Shown piece after piece: positions 26,646 through 35,271 of a stretch of DNA of 64,000 nt. Location of the stretch: positions 248,001 to 312,000 of the forward strand of contig DATGLS010000032.1 of assembly GCA_035293985.1 (NCBI GenBank). The letters are read 5' to 3'. Position numbers and translations under genes: made by a program. Positions within the stretch are counted from its first letter, which is position 1. Each line of letters opens with the position of its first letter. The stretch is from JAVDCA01 sp035293985 (lineage in GTDB: Bacteria; Pseudomonadota; Alphaproteobacteria; Rhizobiales; Xanthobacteraceae). The notes beneath the pieces are model-generated. The model did not search any database. It saw only the letters and a list, made by a program, of their open reading frames with translations, and was not told where the DNA came from.

Positions 26646-27158
26646 ATGCTTTCGAAATTTTTCGCCGCAGCCGCCCTCGGCTCGGCGTTGATCGCGGCGC
26701 CGGCGTTCGCGCAAACGTCGTCGAGCACGACGAGCTCGGCGACCCATGAGGAGAGCGCCTCTGCCTCGGGCCTCTGGCAAGGGTCGAAGCTCATCGGCCT
26801 GAACGTCTACAATGACAAGAACGAAAAGATCGGCTCGATCGTGCAGCTCATGGTCGACAAGGAAGGCACCATCAAGTCAGTCGTCATCGGCGTCGGCGGC
26901 TTCCTCGGCATGGGCGAGCGCGACGTCGCGGTGAAGTTCTCGGAGCTGAAGTGGAGCAACGAACCGGTTTCCAGCACCTCCTCGTCGTCATCGGCGCCGC
27001 CGGCGAGCTCGCGCCCCGCCACCTCGCGTCCGAGCAACACCACCGGCTCGGCCTCGACTGGCTCGCGTAGCGGCCCGGCCACCTATCCGGACCATGCCGT
27101 GTTCAACGCCACGAAGGATCAGCTCAAGGCCATGCCGCAGTTCGACTACAACAAATAA
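26646..27158 (+). CDS. Exported PRC-barrel domain protein
   Basis: A 170-residue protein with signal peptide MLSKFFAAAALGSALIAAPAFAQ, a PRC-barrel core at about residues 40-105 (LIGLNVYNDKNEKIGSIVQLMVDKEG, VVIGVGGFLGMGERDVAV), a Ser/Thr/Pro linker and a C-terminal tail (DQLKAMPQFDYNK). ATG 26646 is chosen because AGGAGG ends six bases upstream, while the other ATG at 26640 touches it. PRC barrels bind ligands or partners; in rhizobia such exported versions are often stress-related, which is inference. Confidence 0.85.
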   Translation: MLSKFFAAAALGSALIAAPAFAQTSSSTTSSATHEESASASGLWQGSKLIGLNVYNDKNEKIGSIVQLMVDKEGTIKSVVIGVGGFLGMGERDVAVKFSELKWSNEPVSSTSSSSSAPPASSRPATSRPSNTTGSASTGSRSGPATYPDHAVFNATKDQLKAMPQFDYNK

Positions 27159-27180
27159 GCGGCAAAAGCCTTAAGGCGCG

Positions 27181-27214
27181 GCAAGAGCCCGGTGCAAGCC
27201 GGGCTCTTGCTTTA
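27181..27214 (+). terminator. Rho-independent terminator after the PRC-barrel gene
   Basis: Twelve-pair perfect stem GCAAGAGCCCGG/CCGGGCTCTTGC with a six-base loop (27181-27210) followed by TTTAT, 22 nt after the stop codon. Confidence 0.88.
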
Positions 27215-27338
27215 TGACGATCCGGCTGGAGAAAACCGCCCCGCCTCACCCAAAACGATTAAAGCACACAATTAGCTGGACGCAGCCACGCCGGCAAAGC
27301 CCGGTGTCGCCGCGCATGCCGGTATGGATAGGTGTTGC

Positions 27339-27425
27339 TCAATGGTGCCAGAACAAAGCCAGCAGAATCACGATAGGTAATGGCACGCCCAACAGCCAAA
27401 GCAGCAGACCGCGTCCGAGACCCAT
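27339..27425 (-). CDS. Micro-ORF: 28-residue membrane peptide
   Basis: On the minus strand, ATG 27425 opens a 28-codon frame ending in TGA. The peptide begins MGLGRGLLLWLLGVPLPIV and ends with a hydrophobic stretch closing in FWHH, so it is one predicted membrane helix. Upstream sequence is GAGAGGAGCGACTC, giving a good ribosome site. It closely resembles the 24-residue peptide encoded at 28627-28701 (shared LLLWLxGVPxPI core), which argues that both are real. Function is unknown. Confidence 0.7.
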   Translation of the reverse strand: MGLGRGLLLWLLGVPLPIVILLALFWHH

Positions 27426-27626
27426 GAGTCGCTCCTCTCGAATTGCCAAATGCCGACGACAACGTCACGAGCGGAACTCAGTTCCATCGAGGTCACAGCC
27501 GGGCCATGCCGCACCGCAAAAGTTTCTTGGGTTCAATCGCGGGAACAATCTGGCCAATTCTGTGATTAAGACGGATGACCGACGGCATGAGCCGAGCGGC
27601 AACCGATGCGCAGCCGAGGACGCACC

Positions 27627-28571
27627 ATGACCGACGTGAGAGCAGCCGACGTTTCCATCGTGGCGGCAGAATCCGATCTAATTGAATCCGCGGCGGCGCC
27701 ACGCGCCGCCATCTCGTGGGGCGCGGTGATCGCTGGCGGCTTCGCCAACGGGGCGCTTACCCTGTTGCTCATCGCGTTCGGCGCCGGCATGGGTTTTTCC
27801 GCGGTCTCGCCCTGGGCGAGCTCAGGCGTTTCGTCCACCACCTTCAGCATCGGGACCGGCATCTATTTCATTGTCATCGCGATGCTCGCATCCACCGTCG
27901 GCGGCTATCTGGCCGGCCGCCTGTGCACCCGCTCGATCGGGGTGCACGCCGACGAGGCCTACTTCCGCGACACCGCGCACGGTTTCATCTCGTGGGCTGT
28001 CGCCATCGTGGTGAGCGCCGCGGCGCTCGGCACCGCCGGCACCGCGCTCGTTTCCGGCGTCAGCGCCGGTCTTGCTCAGCGCTCCTCGGCCGATGCGAGC
28101 CCGGTCGCGATCTACGTCGACGAGCTCTTCCGCCCGGCGCCGACGAACGATACCGCAGCAGCGACGGCCGCCACCGCACCAGCCCCCGCGACCGCGCCGG
28201 GCGGCACGGCTGCAACCGCGCCCGCACCTGCCCCCACCACCGCGGCGACGACCGCTTCAGCGGCAACGGCGGCTGATCGCGCCGAGGTCTCGCGCCTGCT
28301 GTTGCGCAGCCTACGCGACAAATCCGACCTGTCGGCATCCGACCGCGCCTACGTGGCGCAGCTCGTATCCGCCCGTACCGGCTTGTCCAAGGCCGACGCC
28401 GACAAGCGCGTGACGGACGTGCTCACGCAGGCGAAATCCGACCTCGACAAGGCGCGCAGCGGCGCCGCCAAGCTCGCACTCTGGTTCACCGCCGCCCTGT
28501 TCGCCGGCGCGCTGGCGGCAAGCCTTGCGGCGATCGAAGGCGGCCAGGTGCGCGACCGCGCCGCGCTCTGA
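27627..28571 (+). CDS. Four-helix membrane protein (PhnA-like in some rhizobial annotations)
   Basis: A 314-residue protein starting at ATG 27627 behind GAGGACGCACC. Hydrophobic segments lie at about 31-60, 73-100, 118-143 and 279-305. Between helices 3 and 4 is a long Ala/Thr/Pro linker (about 175-220) followed by a helical region (RAEVSRLLLRSLRDKSDLSASDRAYVAQLV). Similar proteins have been labelled PhnA-like, but no phosphonate-related feature is visible, so function is unknown. It is flanked by the two related micro-ORFs. Confidence 0.72.
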   Translation: MTDVRAADVSIVAAESDLIESAAAPRAAISWGAVIAGGFANGALTLLLIAFGAGMGFSAVSPWASSGVSSTTFSIGTGIYFIVIAMLASTVGGYLAGRLCTRSIGVHADEAYFRDTAHGFISWAVAIVVSAAALGTAGTALVSGVSAGLAQRSSADASPVAIYVDELFRPAPTNDTAAATAATAPAPATAPGGTAATAPAPAPTTAATTASAATAADRAEVSRLLLRSLRDKSDLSASDRAYVAQLVSARTGLSKADADKRVTDVLTQAKSDLDKARSGAAKLALWFTAALFAGALAASLAAIEGGQVRDRAAL

Positions 28572-28626
28572 GCACAAGCGACGACGCGCAAACGGCAAAA
28601 GGCTAGAGGAACGAAAGGACAAGACG

Positions 28627-28701
28627 ATGGGCCCGATCCTGCTGTGGCTGATTGGCGTGCCGATCCCGATCATCATCCTGCTGATGATCTTCATGCACTA
28701 A
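28627..28701 (+). CDS. Micro-ORF: 24-residue membrane peptide
   Basis: ATG 28627 opens a 24-codon frame ending TAA at 28699. The peptide begins MGPILLWLIGVPIPIIILL and ends MIFMH, a single hydrophobic helix. An AAAGGACAAGACG leader provides a ribosome site, and the 55-nt distance from the preceding membrane-protein gene suggests one transcript. It is the paralogue-like counterpart of the minus-strand micro-ORF at 27339-27425. Confidence 0.7.
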   Translation: MGPILLWLIGVPIPIIILLMIFMH

Positions 28702-28839
28702 CTCGTCGATCGAACGCTGATCTGCGAACCGGCTGCGGCGGCGCTCACGCCTGCCGCGGCCGGTTGAATTTTGTCGGCCAGGTTGATGTACCATCGCGGG
28801 TGGGCGGCGAGCGGCCGCTTTGCCCGACGGGAGATCGAC

Positions 28840-29634
28840 ATGAGCGAGGCGCAGCTGACGGGACCTGTGCTGTGGCGCGTGGACGAGCGCGCGGTCGCGC
28901 ATCTCGCGCTCAACCGTCCGGAGGTCAACAACGCCTATGACGGCGGCCTGATCGACGGCCTGCTCGCGGCGCTCGACGCCTTCGGCAAGATCGCGCGGCT
29001 GCGCGCCGTGGTGATCACCGGCAACGGCCGCCATTTCCAGGCCGGCGCTGACCTCGGCTGGATCGACGCGGTGCGCCAGTCCTCGCGCGAGGAGAATATC
29101 CGCGTCTCGCGCGCGACCGCGACCGCGATCCGGCGGCTCAACGCCGCGCCGGTGCCGACCGTCGCTCTGGTGCAGGGCGGGTGCTTCGGCGGCGGCACCG
29201 GGCTGGTCGCGGCCTGCGACGTGGTGATCGCGGCGGACAACGCCATGTTCTCGATCGCCGAGGTGCGCTGGGGCCTCACCGCCGCGATCATCATCCCGCA
29301 GCTCAACGACGCGATCGGCGTGCGCCAGTTGCGCCGCTATGCGCTCACCGGCGAGCGCTTCGGTGCTGCGGAAGCGCGCCGCATCGGACTCGTGCACGAG
29401 GTCGTGCCAGCCGCCGAGCTTGCGGCGGCGGGCACCCGGATGGTGGACCATCTGCTCGCCAACGGGCCCGACGCGATCCGCGAGACCAAGGCGCAGGCGC
29501 TCGGCTTCGCGTGGGGCGATGTGGACGCAGGGGCGTTCGACGCGCTGGTCGAGGCGCATGCGGACAAGCGGCGGGGCAAAGAGGCGGCGGAGGGGCTGGC
29601 GTCGTTCGCCGAAAAACGCGCGGCGAAGTGGTGA
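28840..29634 (+). CDS. Enoyl-CoA hydratase/isomerase family protein
   Basis: A 264-residue crotonase-fold enzyme acting on an acyl-CoA. It starts at ATG 28840 (MSEAQLTGPVLWRVDERAV) behind GGGAGATCGAC. The oxyanion-hole segments are GNGRHFQAGADLGWI and VQGGCFGGGTGLVAACD. The second catalytic Glu is retained in AEVRWGL, while the first (CEL in classical hydratases) is Gly in GGGTGL, as in methylglutaconyl-CoA or isohexenylglutaconyl-CoA hydratases. That suggests a leucine- or terpenoid-type substrate, but no liu/atu genes are near. Confidence 0.88.
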   Translation: MSEAQLTGPVLWRVDERAVAHLALNRPEVNNAYDGGLIDGLLAALDAFGKIARLRAVVITGNGRHFQAGADLGWIDAVRQSSREENIRVSRATATAIRRLNAAPVPTVALVQGGCFGGGTGLVAACDVVIAADNAMFSIAEVRWGLTAAIIIPQLNDAIGVRQLRRYALTGERFGAAEARRIGLVHEVVPAAELAAAGTRMVDHLLANGPDAIRETKAQALGFAWGDVDAGAFDALVEAHADKRRGKEAAEGLASFAEKRAAKW

Positions 29635-29639
29635 CCCTG

Positions 29640-29681
29640 TAGCCCGGATGGAGGCGCGTCGCGCAGCGCCGCAATCCGGGG
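29640..29681. repeat. Intergenic palindromic repeat, family C copy 1
   Basis: TAGCCCGGATGGAGGCG followed by GCGCCGCAATCCGGGGC, a hairpin-forming unit at the junction of two convergent genes. A related unit lies at 35159-35192, with an inverted fragment at 35256-35271. Confidence 0.7.
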
Positions 29682-29724
29682 CAAGACCATCCCAGCATTA
29701 CAGCACCGCGCGCCCCCATGCGGT

Positions 29725-32079
29725 CTACGGAAGCGGCCCGAACCGCGGTGGCGGAATGCGGCGCCGCGACGCCGCCTCGTAGGACGATGCGGTCCGCAGC
29801 AGCACATCCTCACGGCCAGGCTCGGCGCGAAACACCAACGAGAACGGCAGGCCGGGCGCGGGGATCGTCGTCGGCGTGTTGGAGGGCTGGGAGACGTAGC
29901 GCGTGCCGTCGGCGCTGAGCGCGAACACCGGGTCATACGCCGTCGTCACATAACCGGCGGGGATCAGCACCTCGCTCAGCCCGGCATTCGGACCGCTCAG
30001 CGACTCCGGCGCGAGGTTGCTCGGAATGTCGTACTGGTGCGGCCAGCCGATCAGCCCCGGCGGCCACGGCGTGTGCAGGCGCACCAGCGCATCGAGCTTG
30101 TTCTCCAGGATCACCATCATGTCGACGCGGCGCAAAAGCTCGCGCAGCATGATGCGCTCGTTGACGCCCTGGCGGCCGGCGAGGGGATTGCGCGGATCGG
30201 CCACCTCCTCCCAGTTCTTGAAGGCGGCGCGCTGGTCGTCGCCCCAGAACTTCGAGCGCGCATTGAGCGCCGCAAAATCGATCAGCGTCTCGGTGAAGCC
30301 GAGCGCCTTCCAGTCGGCGGCACGCCGCGTCAGGTACTGCGGAATGTGGAAGCGGAACGCCATCGCGAGCTCCTGCTGCTGCACGGTGGCGAGGTCGAGG
30401 TTGATCGGCGCCGCAATGCGCCCCTCGGCGAGCTCGACGCAATAGTCGATCGGCGTCAGCCGGCCGCTGCCGAAGATTTTTCCCGGCGCGAACTCGGTCG
30501 GCACGATCGCGGCGGCGAATTCCCGAAATAGCGGCGTGCCGTCGCGGCGCAGGCGAAACAGCAGGTCGGGCATGAACACCGGCACCAGCCGCGCCAGCGC
30601 GCGGCGGAAATCGGTCGTCATCGCCTCGCAGTCTGGATCGCGCCGCCATAGCGGATCGGAGGATTCCACCAGTGTCGCGCCGAGCCGCTCGCCGAGCATC
30701 GATTTGATCTCGCGTGCCGCCGCCGTCACGATCGGCTCCTCGGTCTTCGAGCCCGGCGGGATCAGCATCGACTCGCGGATGACGCCGAGACGCATGCCCT
30801 TGAGCGCGCCCGCCGCGCCGGCGCCGCGCGCATGGCCCGCATAGGATGGCAACACCGACGAGCGCGGCACCGTCGTGAACGGATCGCGCGGGTCATAGTA
30901 GCCTTCGACGGGATCCCTCAGCGCATCGAGGATTTTTGCGCAGTCCTCGATGCGCCGCGCATGGATGCCGCTGCGGTCGCAATAGATGTCGGCGCCGATC
31001 GCGCCGCCGTCGAAGCCGAGCATGGCCTTGTGCGGCAACAGCAGCGCGACCGCGTTGTGGTTCGACGGCCCGCGGCAGGAGGCGCGTGTCTCCTCGCCGA
31101 GGCTCGCCATCACCAGGTTGGCCGAGACCGAGACGCCCGAGCCCGAGCTCGAGCCGAGTGAGGCCGCGCGCCGCGTGTCGTACGGGTTCGCCGGGTTGCC
31201 CGCCCAGGTGCTGCGCTGATAGCCGAGCGTCGAGGCGAGCACTTTTTCCGGCTTGTGCCGCCCGCCCGGATCGCCCGCGCGGCCATTGTACTCGGTGTTG
31301 ACCGCCTTGGCGAAGATGATCGCGCCCTTTTTCCGCAGCTGCTCGACCAGCACGTGGTCGCGCGCGGGAAAATCGATGTCGTAATGCGCGTCGCCCCCGC
31401 CCGTCGAGCGCATGTCCTTGGTGTCGAACGGGTCCTTGAACGAGAAGACGACGCCGTACATCGGCATCCTCTCGAGGTCGGGGTTGCGGCCATATTGCGC
31501 GTCGAGCTCGGCGGCGCGTTCGCGCGCGTCGGGGAAGCGGCGGAAATGCTCGCACACGGGAGGCGCGCCGGGCGGCAGTGGCCCGAGCGAGGGATGACGG
31601 TCGAAATCGCCGCGGCACGTGACCGAACGCTCGCCGCGGATGTTGAGCGTGCCGAGCGCATTGAGCTGCGTTCCGTTGGGGACGCCGACGATCATGCCGA
31701 ACTGCTGCACCACGTTCGGGTCCGATGCGGTCGGCTCCATGCGGCCGTACTCGAGCGGCGTGCCCTTGTGCTTGTCGATATCGGGAATGAAGCTCGACGC
31801 CTTCACGGTCTCGGTCGGAAAAGGCAGCGGCGCGCCGCCGCGCACCGCGCCCGTCGCCGGCGCGACCGGCGCGCCGTCCGGTGTCACCAGCAGGCTCGCG
31901 ACGCCGTTGTAGGCGCGCACGCGCGCCAGATAGTGCTCGACCACCGACACGCAGGTCGCGCGTCCCTCCCGGATCGCCGCATGCAGGTCGTCGATCGTCG
32001 CCTCCTCGAGGCGGAAGGCAGGCGCCTTGTCGCGGGTTGCCGCTGCGGGCTCATGATTTGCTTCCGTATCGATGGTCAT
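29725..32079 (-). CDS. Amidase-signature family hydrolase, long form (784 residues)
   Basis: An amidase-signature enzyme with the Ser-Ser-Lys triad: Lys215 (VFSFKDPFD), the Ser-rich loop GSSSGSG (309-315) and nucleophile Ser334 (ETRASCRGPS). Family members cleave amides or esters; typical length is 450-550, and here the N-terminal 200 residues carry an extra domain or inserts (about 60-200) and the C-terminal part is also extended. ATG 32079 is the only start giving the usual ATIDDLHAAIREGRATCVSVV opening near residue 27. No signal peptide is seen. The substrate is unknown. It is convergent with the hydratase gene. Confidence 0.87.
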   Translation of the reverse strand: MTIDTEANHEPAAATRDKAPAFRLEEATIDDLHAAIREGRATCVSVVEHYLARVRAYNGVASLLVTPDGAPVAPATGAVRGGAPLPFPTETVKASSFIPDIDKHKGTPLEYGRMEPTASDPNVVQQFGMIVGVPNGTQLNALGTLNIRGERSVTCRGDFDRHPSLGPLPPGAPPVCEHFRRFPDARERAAELDAQYGRNPDLERMPMYGVVFSFKDPFDTKDMRSTGGGDAHYDIDFPARDHVLVEQLRKKGAIIFAKAVNTEYNGRAGDPGGRHKPEKVLASTLGYQRSTWAGNPANPYDTRRAASLGSSSGSGVSVSANLVMASLGEETRASCRGPSNHNAVALLLPHKAMLGFDGGAIGADIYCDRSGIHARRIEDCAKILDALRDPVEGYYDPRDPFTTVPRSSVLPSYAGHARGAGAAGALKGMRLGVIRESMLIPPGSKTEEPIVTAAAREIKSMLGERLGATLVESSDPLWRRDPDCEAMTTDFRRALARLVPVFMPDLLFRLRRDGTPLFREFAAAIVPTEFAPGKIFGSGRLTPIDYCVELAEGRIAAPINLDLATVQQQELAMAFRFHIPQYLTRRAADWKALGFTETLIDFAALNARSKFWGDDQRAAFKNWEEVADPRNPLAGRQGVNERIMLRELLRRVDMMVILENKLDALVRLHTPWPPGLIGWPHQYDIPSNLAPESLSGPNAGLSEVLIPAGYVTTAYDPVFALSADGTRYVSQPSNTPTTIPAPGLPFSLVFRAEPGREDVLLRTASSYEAASRRRIPPPRFGPLP

Positions 32080-32334
32080 TGCTGGGGTTCGCTCGATCGC
32101 CTTCGATGTTTTTTCGGTCGCGAATGTCGGAGAGCGGGGCGCCGCCGCGCATCATGATTTGCAAATCGCCCGCCATGCGCAAGCTCGGCTTGCCGGCGCG
32201 CATGCGCGCGTCAGCCATCCGGCCGCACGCCCATCAATATCGCGCCATCCAGTGTCCACAGCAATGCCACACGACCTCCGCACAACGCCCGCGAAGCCTC
32301 GGTTCCCTGGCTGCATTGCACGGGGACATCATCC

Positions 32335-33231
32335 ATGACCAACCGTTTTGCCAAGGCCGCGCTCGGCGCGGCCATCGCGTTCGCCGCAGTGGCGCTGGCG
32401 GACTGCTCGCGCAATTCCTCGAGCGACCAGATGCGATACACGTCGCTCCATCTGGCCGACCAGCGGCAGGCGGCCGCGCCCCCGCCACACGCCGTCCTCG
32501 CCTTCGACGGCGGGAGCTTCTCGGCCCAAGCCGCCCCGGCGAACGCGCCGGCTAAGCTCGCCGTCACCCACACGTTCGAGCTGAGCCTGCCGAGCGATCA
32601 GGTCGAGGCGGTGCAGCGCCGCAATCTCGACGAATGCCAGAAGCTCGGCTGCACGGTGCTGACCACCTCGCTGCAGCATGGCTTCCAGAACAGCGTCTCC
32701 GCCCGCACCACGGCGCGCATCAGCCCGCAGAATTTCGATGCCCTCGCCAAGGCGCTGGCGGCCGCGCCGGCGCGCATCACCAGCCACACGCAGGCCGCCG
32801 AGGACAAGACGATCCCGCTGCTCGATGTGGAGAAGCGCCTCGAGGCGAAGACCGCGCTGCGCGACCGCCTCGAGGCCATGCTCAAGGATCCGGCGACCAA
32901 GACCACCGCCGACCTCTTGGCGATCGAGAAGGAACTCGCGCAGATCCAGGGCGAGATCGAGTCCGCGACCGCGCAGCGCGACTATCTGCGCACCATCACC
33001 GACACCGTGAAGGTCGACATCTCCTATGACGGCGTCGTCGCCGAGATCGGCGGCGCCAATCTCGGGCCGCTCAAGCGGGCGGCGAGCGATTTCGGCGACA
33101 CCGTGCTCGCGTCGGTCGCCACGCTGATCTACGTCTTCGCCGCGCTACTGCCATGGCTGCCGGTGATCCTCCTGCTCGGCTGGGCGGTCCGCCGCAGCTT
33201 CCGCCGCTGGCGCGCCGCCCGCGCCAGGTGA
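32335..33231 (+). CDS. DUF4349 membrane protein
   Basis: A 298-residue protein with an N-terminal hydrophobic leader (ALGAAIAFAAVALADCS; a Cys follows but the lipobox is not canonical). The DUF4349 body runs from about 75 to 245 with a predicted coiled coil (LEAKTALRDRLEAMLKD, LAIEKELAQIQGEIESATAQRDYL), then a C-terminal membrane helix and an Arg-rich tail (about 260-298). The body should lie outside the cytoplasm. The function of DUF4349 is not known. ATG 32335 gives the leader directly. Confidence 0.83.
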   Translation: MTNRFAKAALGAAIAFAAVALADCSRNSSSDQMRYTSLHLADQRQAAAPPPHAVLAFDGGSFSAQAAPANAPAKLAVTHTFELSLPSDQVEAVQRRNLDECQKLGCTVLTTSLQHGFQNSVSARTTARISPQNFDALAKALAAAPARITSHTQAAEDKTIPLLDVEKRLEAKTALRDRLEAMLKDPATKTTADLLAIEKELAQIQGEIESATAQRDYLRTITDTVKVDISYDGVVAEIGGANLGPLKRAASDFGDTVLASVATLIYVFAALLPWLPVILLLGWAVRRSFRRWRAARAR

Positions 33232-33237
33232 CGCTTC

Positions 33238-33358
33238 CCTCTCCCCGCAGGTGAGAGGGTGGCTCGCGAAGCGAGCCAGGTGAGGGCCGCTCGGAGTTTC
33301 AATTCTGGCACCCAGAGGCCCTCACCCAGGCCCTCCCTGCTGCCGGGAGAGGGAGCGC
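33238..33358. repeat. Intergenic inverted repeat rich in CCTCACC words
   Basis: Arms around CTCTCCCCGCAGGTGAGAGGG/CCAGGTGAGGGC and GCCCTCACCCAGG/CCGGGAGAGGGAG face each other, with a GGCTCGCGAAGCGAGCC hairpin inside the left arm. It fills the gap between the DUF4349 and hydrolase genes and is typical of dispersed repeats in this bacterial group. Confidence 0.65.
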
Positions 33359-33445
33359 AGGCATCTTGCTCACCTCACATGCGATAACTCCCGATGATCC
33401 GCGCAACGCCCTGTGCGATGCTGCCGCCTCCATCCGAGGAAACGC

Positions 33446-34306
<861 letters not shown>

Positions 34307-34308
34307 TT

Positions 34309-34404
34309 CACCGTCATGGCCGCGCTTGTCCCGCCCATGCACGTCTTTGCCGCGAAGGAAGACTTGGATGCCCGGCACAAGGCTGCACAAGGCCGGCATG
34401 ACGC
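34309..34404. repeat. Intergenic palindromic repeat, family A copy 2
   Basis: Starts 3 nt after the hydrolase stop codon and ends 24 nt before the stop of the convergent YqgE gene. It carries CGTCATGGCCGCGCTTGTCC, CACGTCTTTGCC, GAAGACTTGGATGCC and GGCCGGCATGACG, matching copies 1 and 3. Confidence 0.8.
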
Positions 34405-34427
34405 TGTTGGTCGCGGCGAAGCGGTCC

Positions 34428-35087
34428 TCACAAATCCTGTGTCCGCCTTGCCATGGCGCGCTCCCACACTTTGGCGCGGTCCTCGTCGAACACGAGCTTC
34501 GGGTCCTCGGGCGCCTTGTACCAGACATTGCGCGCCATCTCGTTGTCGAGCTGGCCGGCGCCCCAGCCCGCATAGCCGAACGTGACCAGGCTCTTCTGCG
34601 GGCCGTTCTTCGCCGCGATGTCGCGCAGGATCTGCGCGCTCGCCGTCATGGCGACGTGGCCGTCGACATCGATCGTGCCCTGCGCGTGATAGTCGGCGCT
34701 GTGCAGTACCAGCCCCCTGTCGGGCTCGACCGGCCCGCCCACATAGACCGGCACCGTGCCGCTGACGTCGCCCTTCTCGCCGATCGCGGCCAGGAGCTCG
34801 GCGATCGGCCGCTCGCCCGCCGGCATGTTGATGACGATCCCGAGCGCGCCCGATTTATCGTGCCGCACCACCAGGATCACGGTGTGGTCGAAGCGCGGGT
34901 CGCGCATCTCGGGCGGCGCGATCAGGAGCTGGCCGGCGAGCGAGGGCGGCGGCGGCGCGGTCGGCGGCTCGGTTGCGCTCGGCGCGACCGCGCCGAGGAG
35001 CAGCGCGGGCAGCGCCAGCGCGGCGAGCGCCATCAGCCCGCGACGCATGAGCAGGGAAAGCGTGGCATTGCGGGTGGCGTGGGGCAT
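34428..35087 (-). CDS. YqgE/AlgH (DUF179) family protein with N-terminal hydrophobic leader
   Basis: A 219-residue protein. The DUF179 core occupies about residues 48-210 (LAGQLLIAPPEMRDPRFDHTVILV, GIVINMP, VYVGGPVEPDRGLVLHS, FGYAGWGAGQLDNE). It is preceded by a hydrophobic segment (LMALAALALPALLLGAVA) and a Pro-rich linker, unlike the usual leaderless YqgE, so it may be exported or membrane-anchored. I take ATG 35087 because GAGG lies nine bases before it; ATG 35096 abuts the same GAGG. Biochemical function of the family is unclear. Confidence 0.85.
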   Translation of the reverse strand: MPHATRNATLSLLMRRGLMALAALALPALLLGAVAPSATEPPTAPPPPSLAGQLLIAPPEMRDPRFDHTVILVVRHDKSGALGIVINMPAGERPIAELLAAIGEKGDVSGTVPVYVGGPVEPDRGLVLHSADYHAQGTIDVDGHVAMTASAQILRDIAAKNGPQKSLVTFGYAGWGAGQLDNEMARNVWYKAPEDPKLVFDEDRAKVWERAMARRTQDL

Positions 35088-35158
35088 GGTGCGCATCCTC
35101 GATGGAACGGATCACCGTCGCCCGGCGTGGCGCGATCATAGCATCGTCGCGCCGAGCG

Positions 35159-35271
35159 TGTAGCCCGGAGGAGCGTAGCGCAATCCGGGACAAGCGGTAC
35201 GGCTTGGCCGAACTGTTCGTCGCGAGGTGAGGCTGTCCGCCGAATTTCGCTTCCGCTCCATCCGGGCTACG
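35159..35271. repeat. Intergenic palindromic repeat, family C copies 2 and 3 (inverted pair)
   Basis: TAGCCCGGAGGAGCG...GCAATCCGGGAC at 35159-35192 faces CTCCATCCGGGCTACG at 35256-35271, which overlaps the 3' end of the acyl-CoA ligase gene. Confidence 0.65.
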
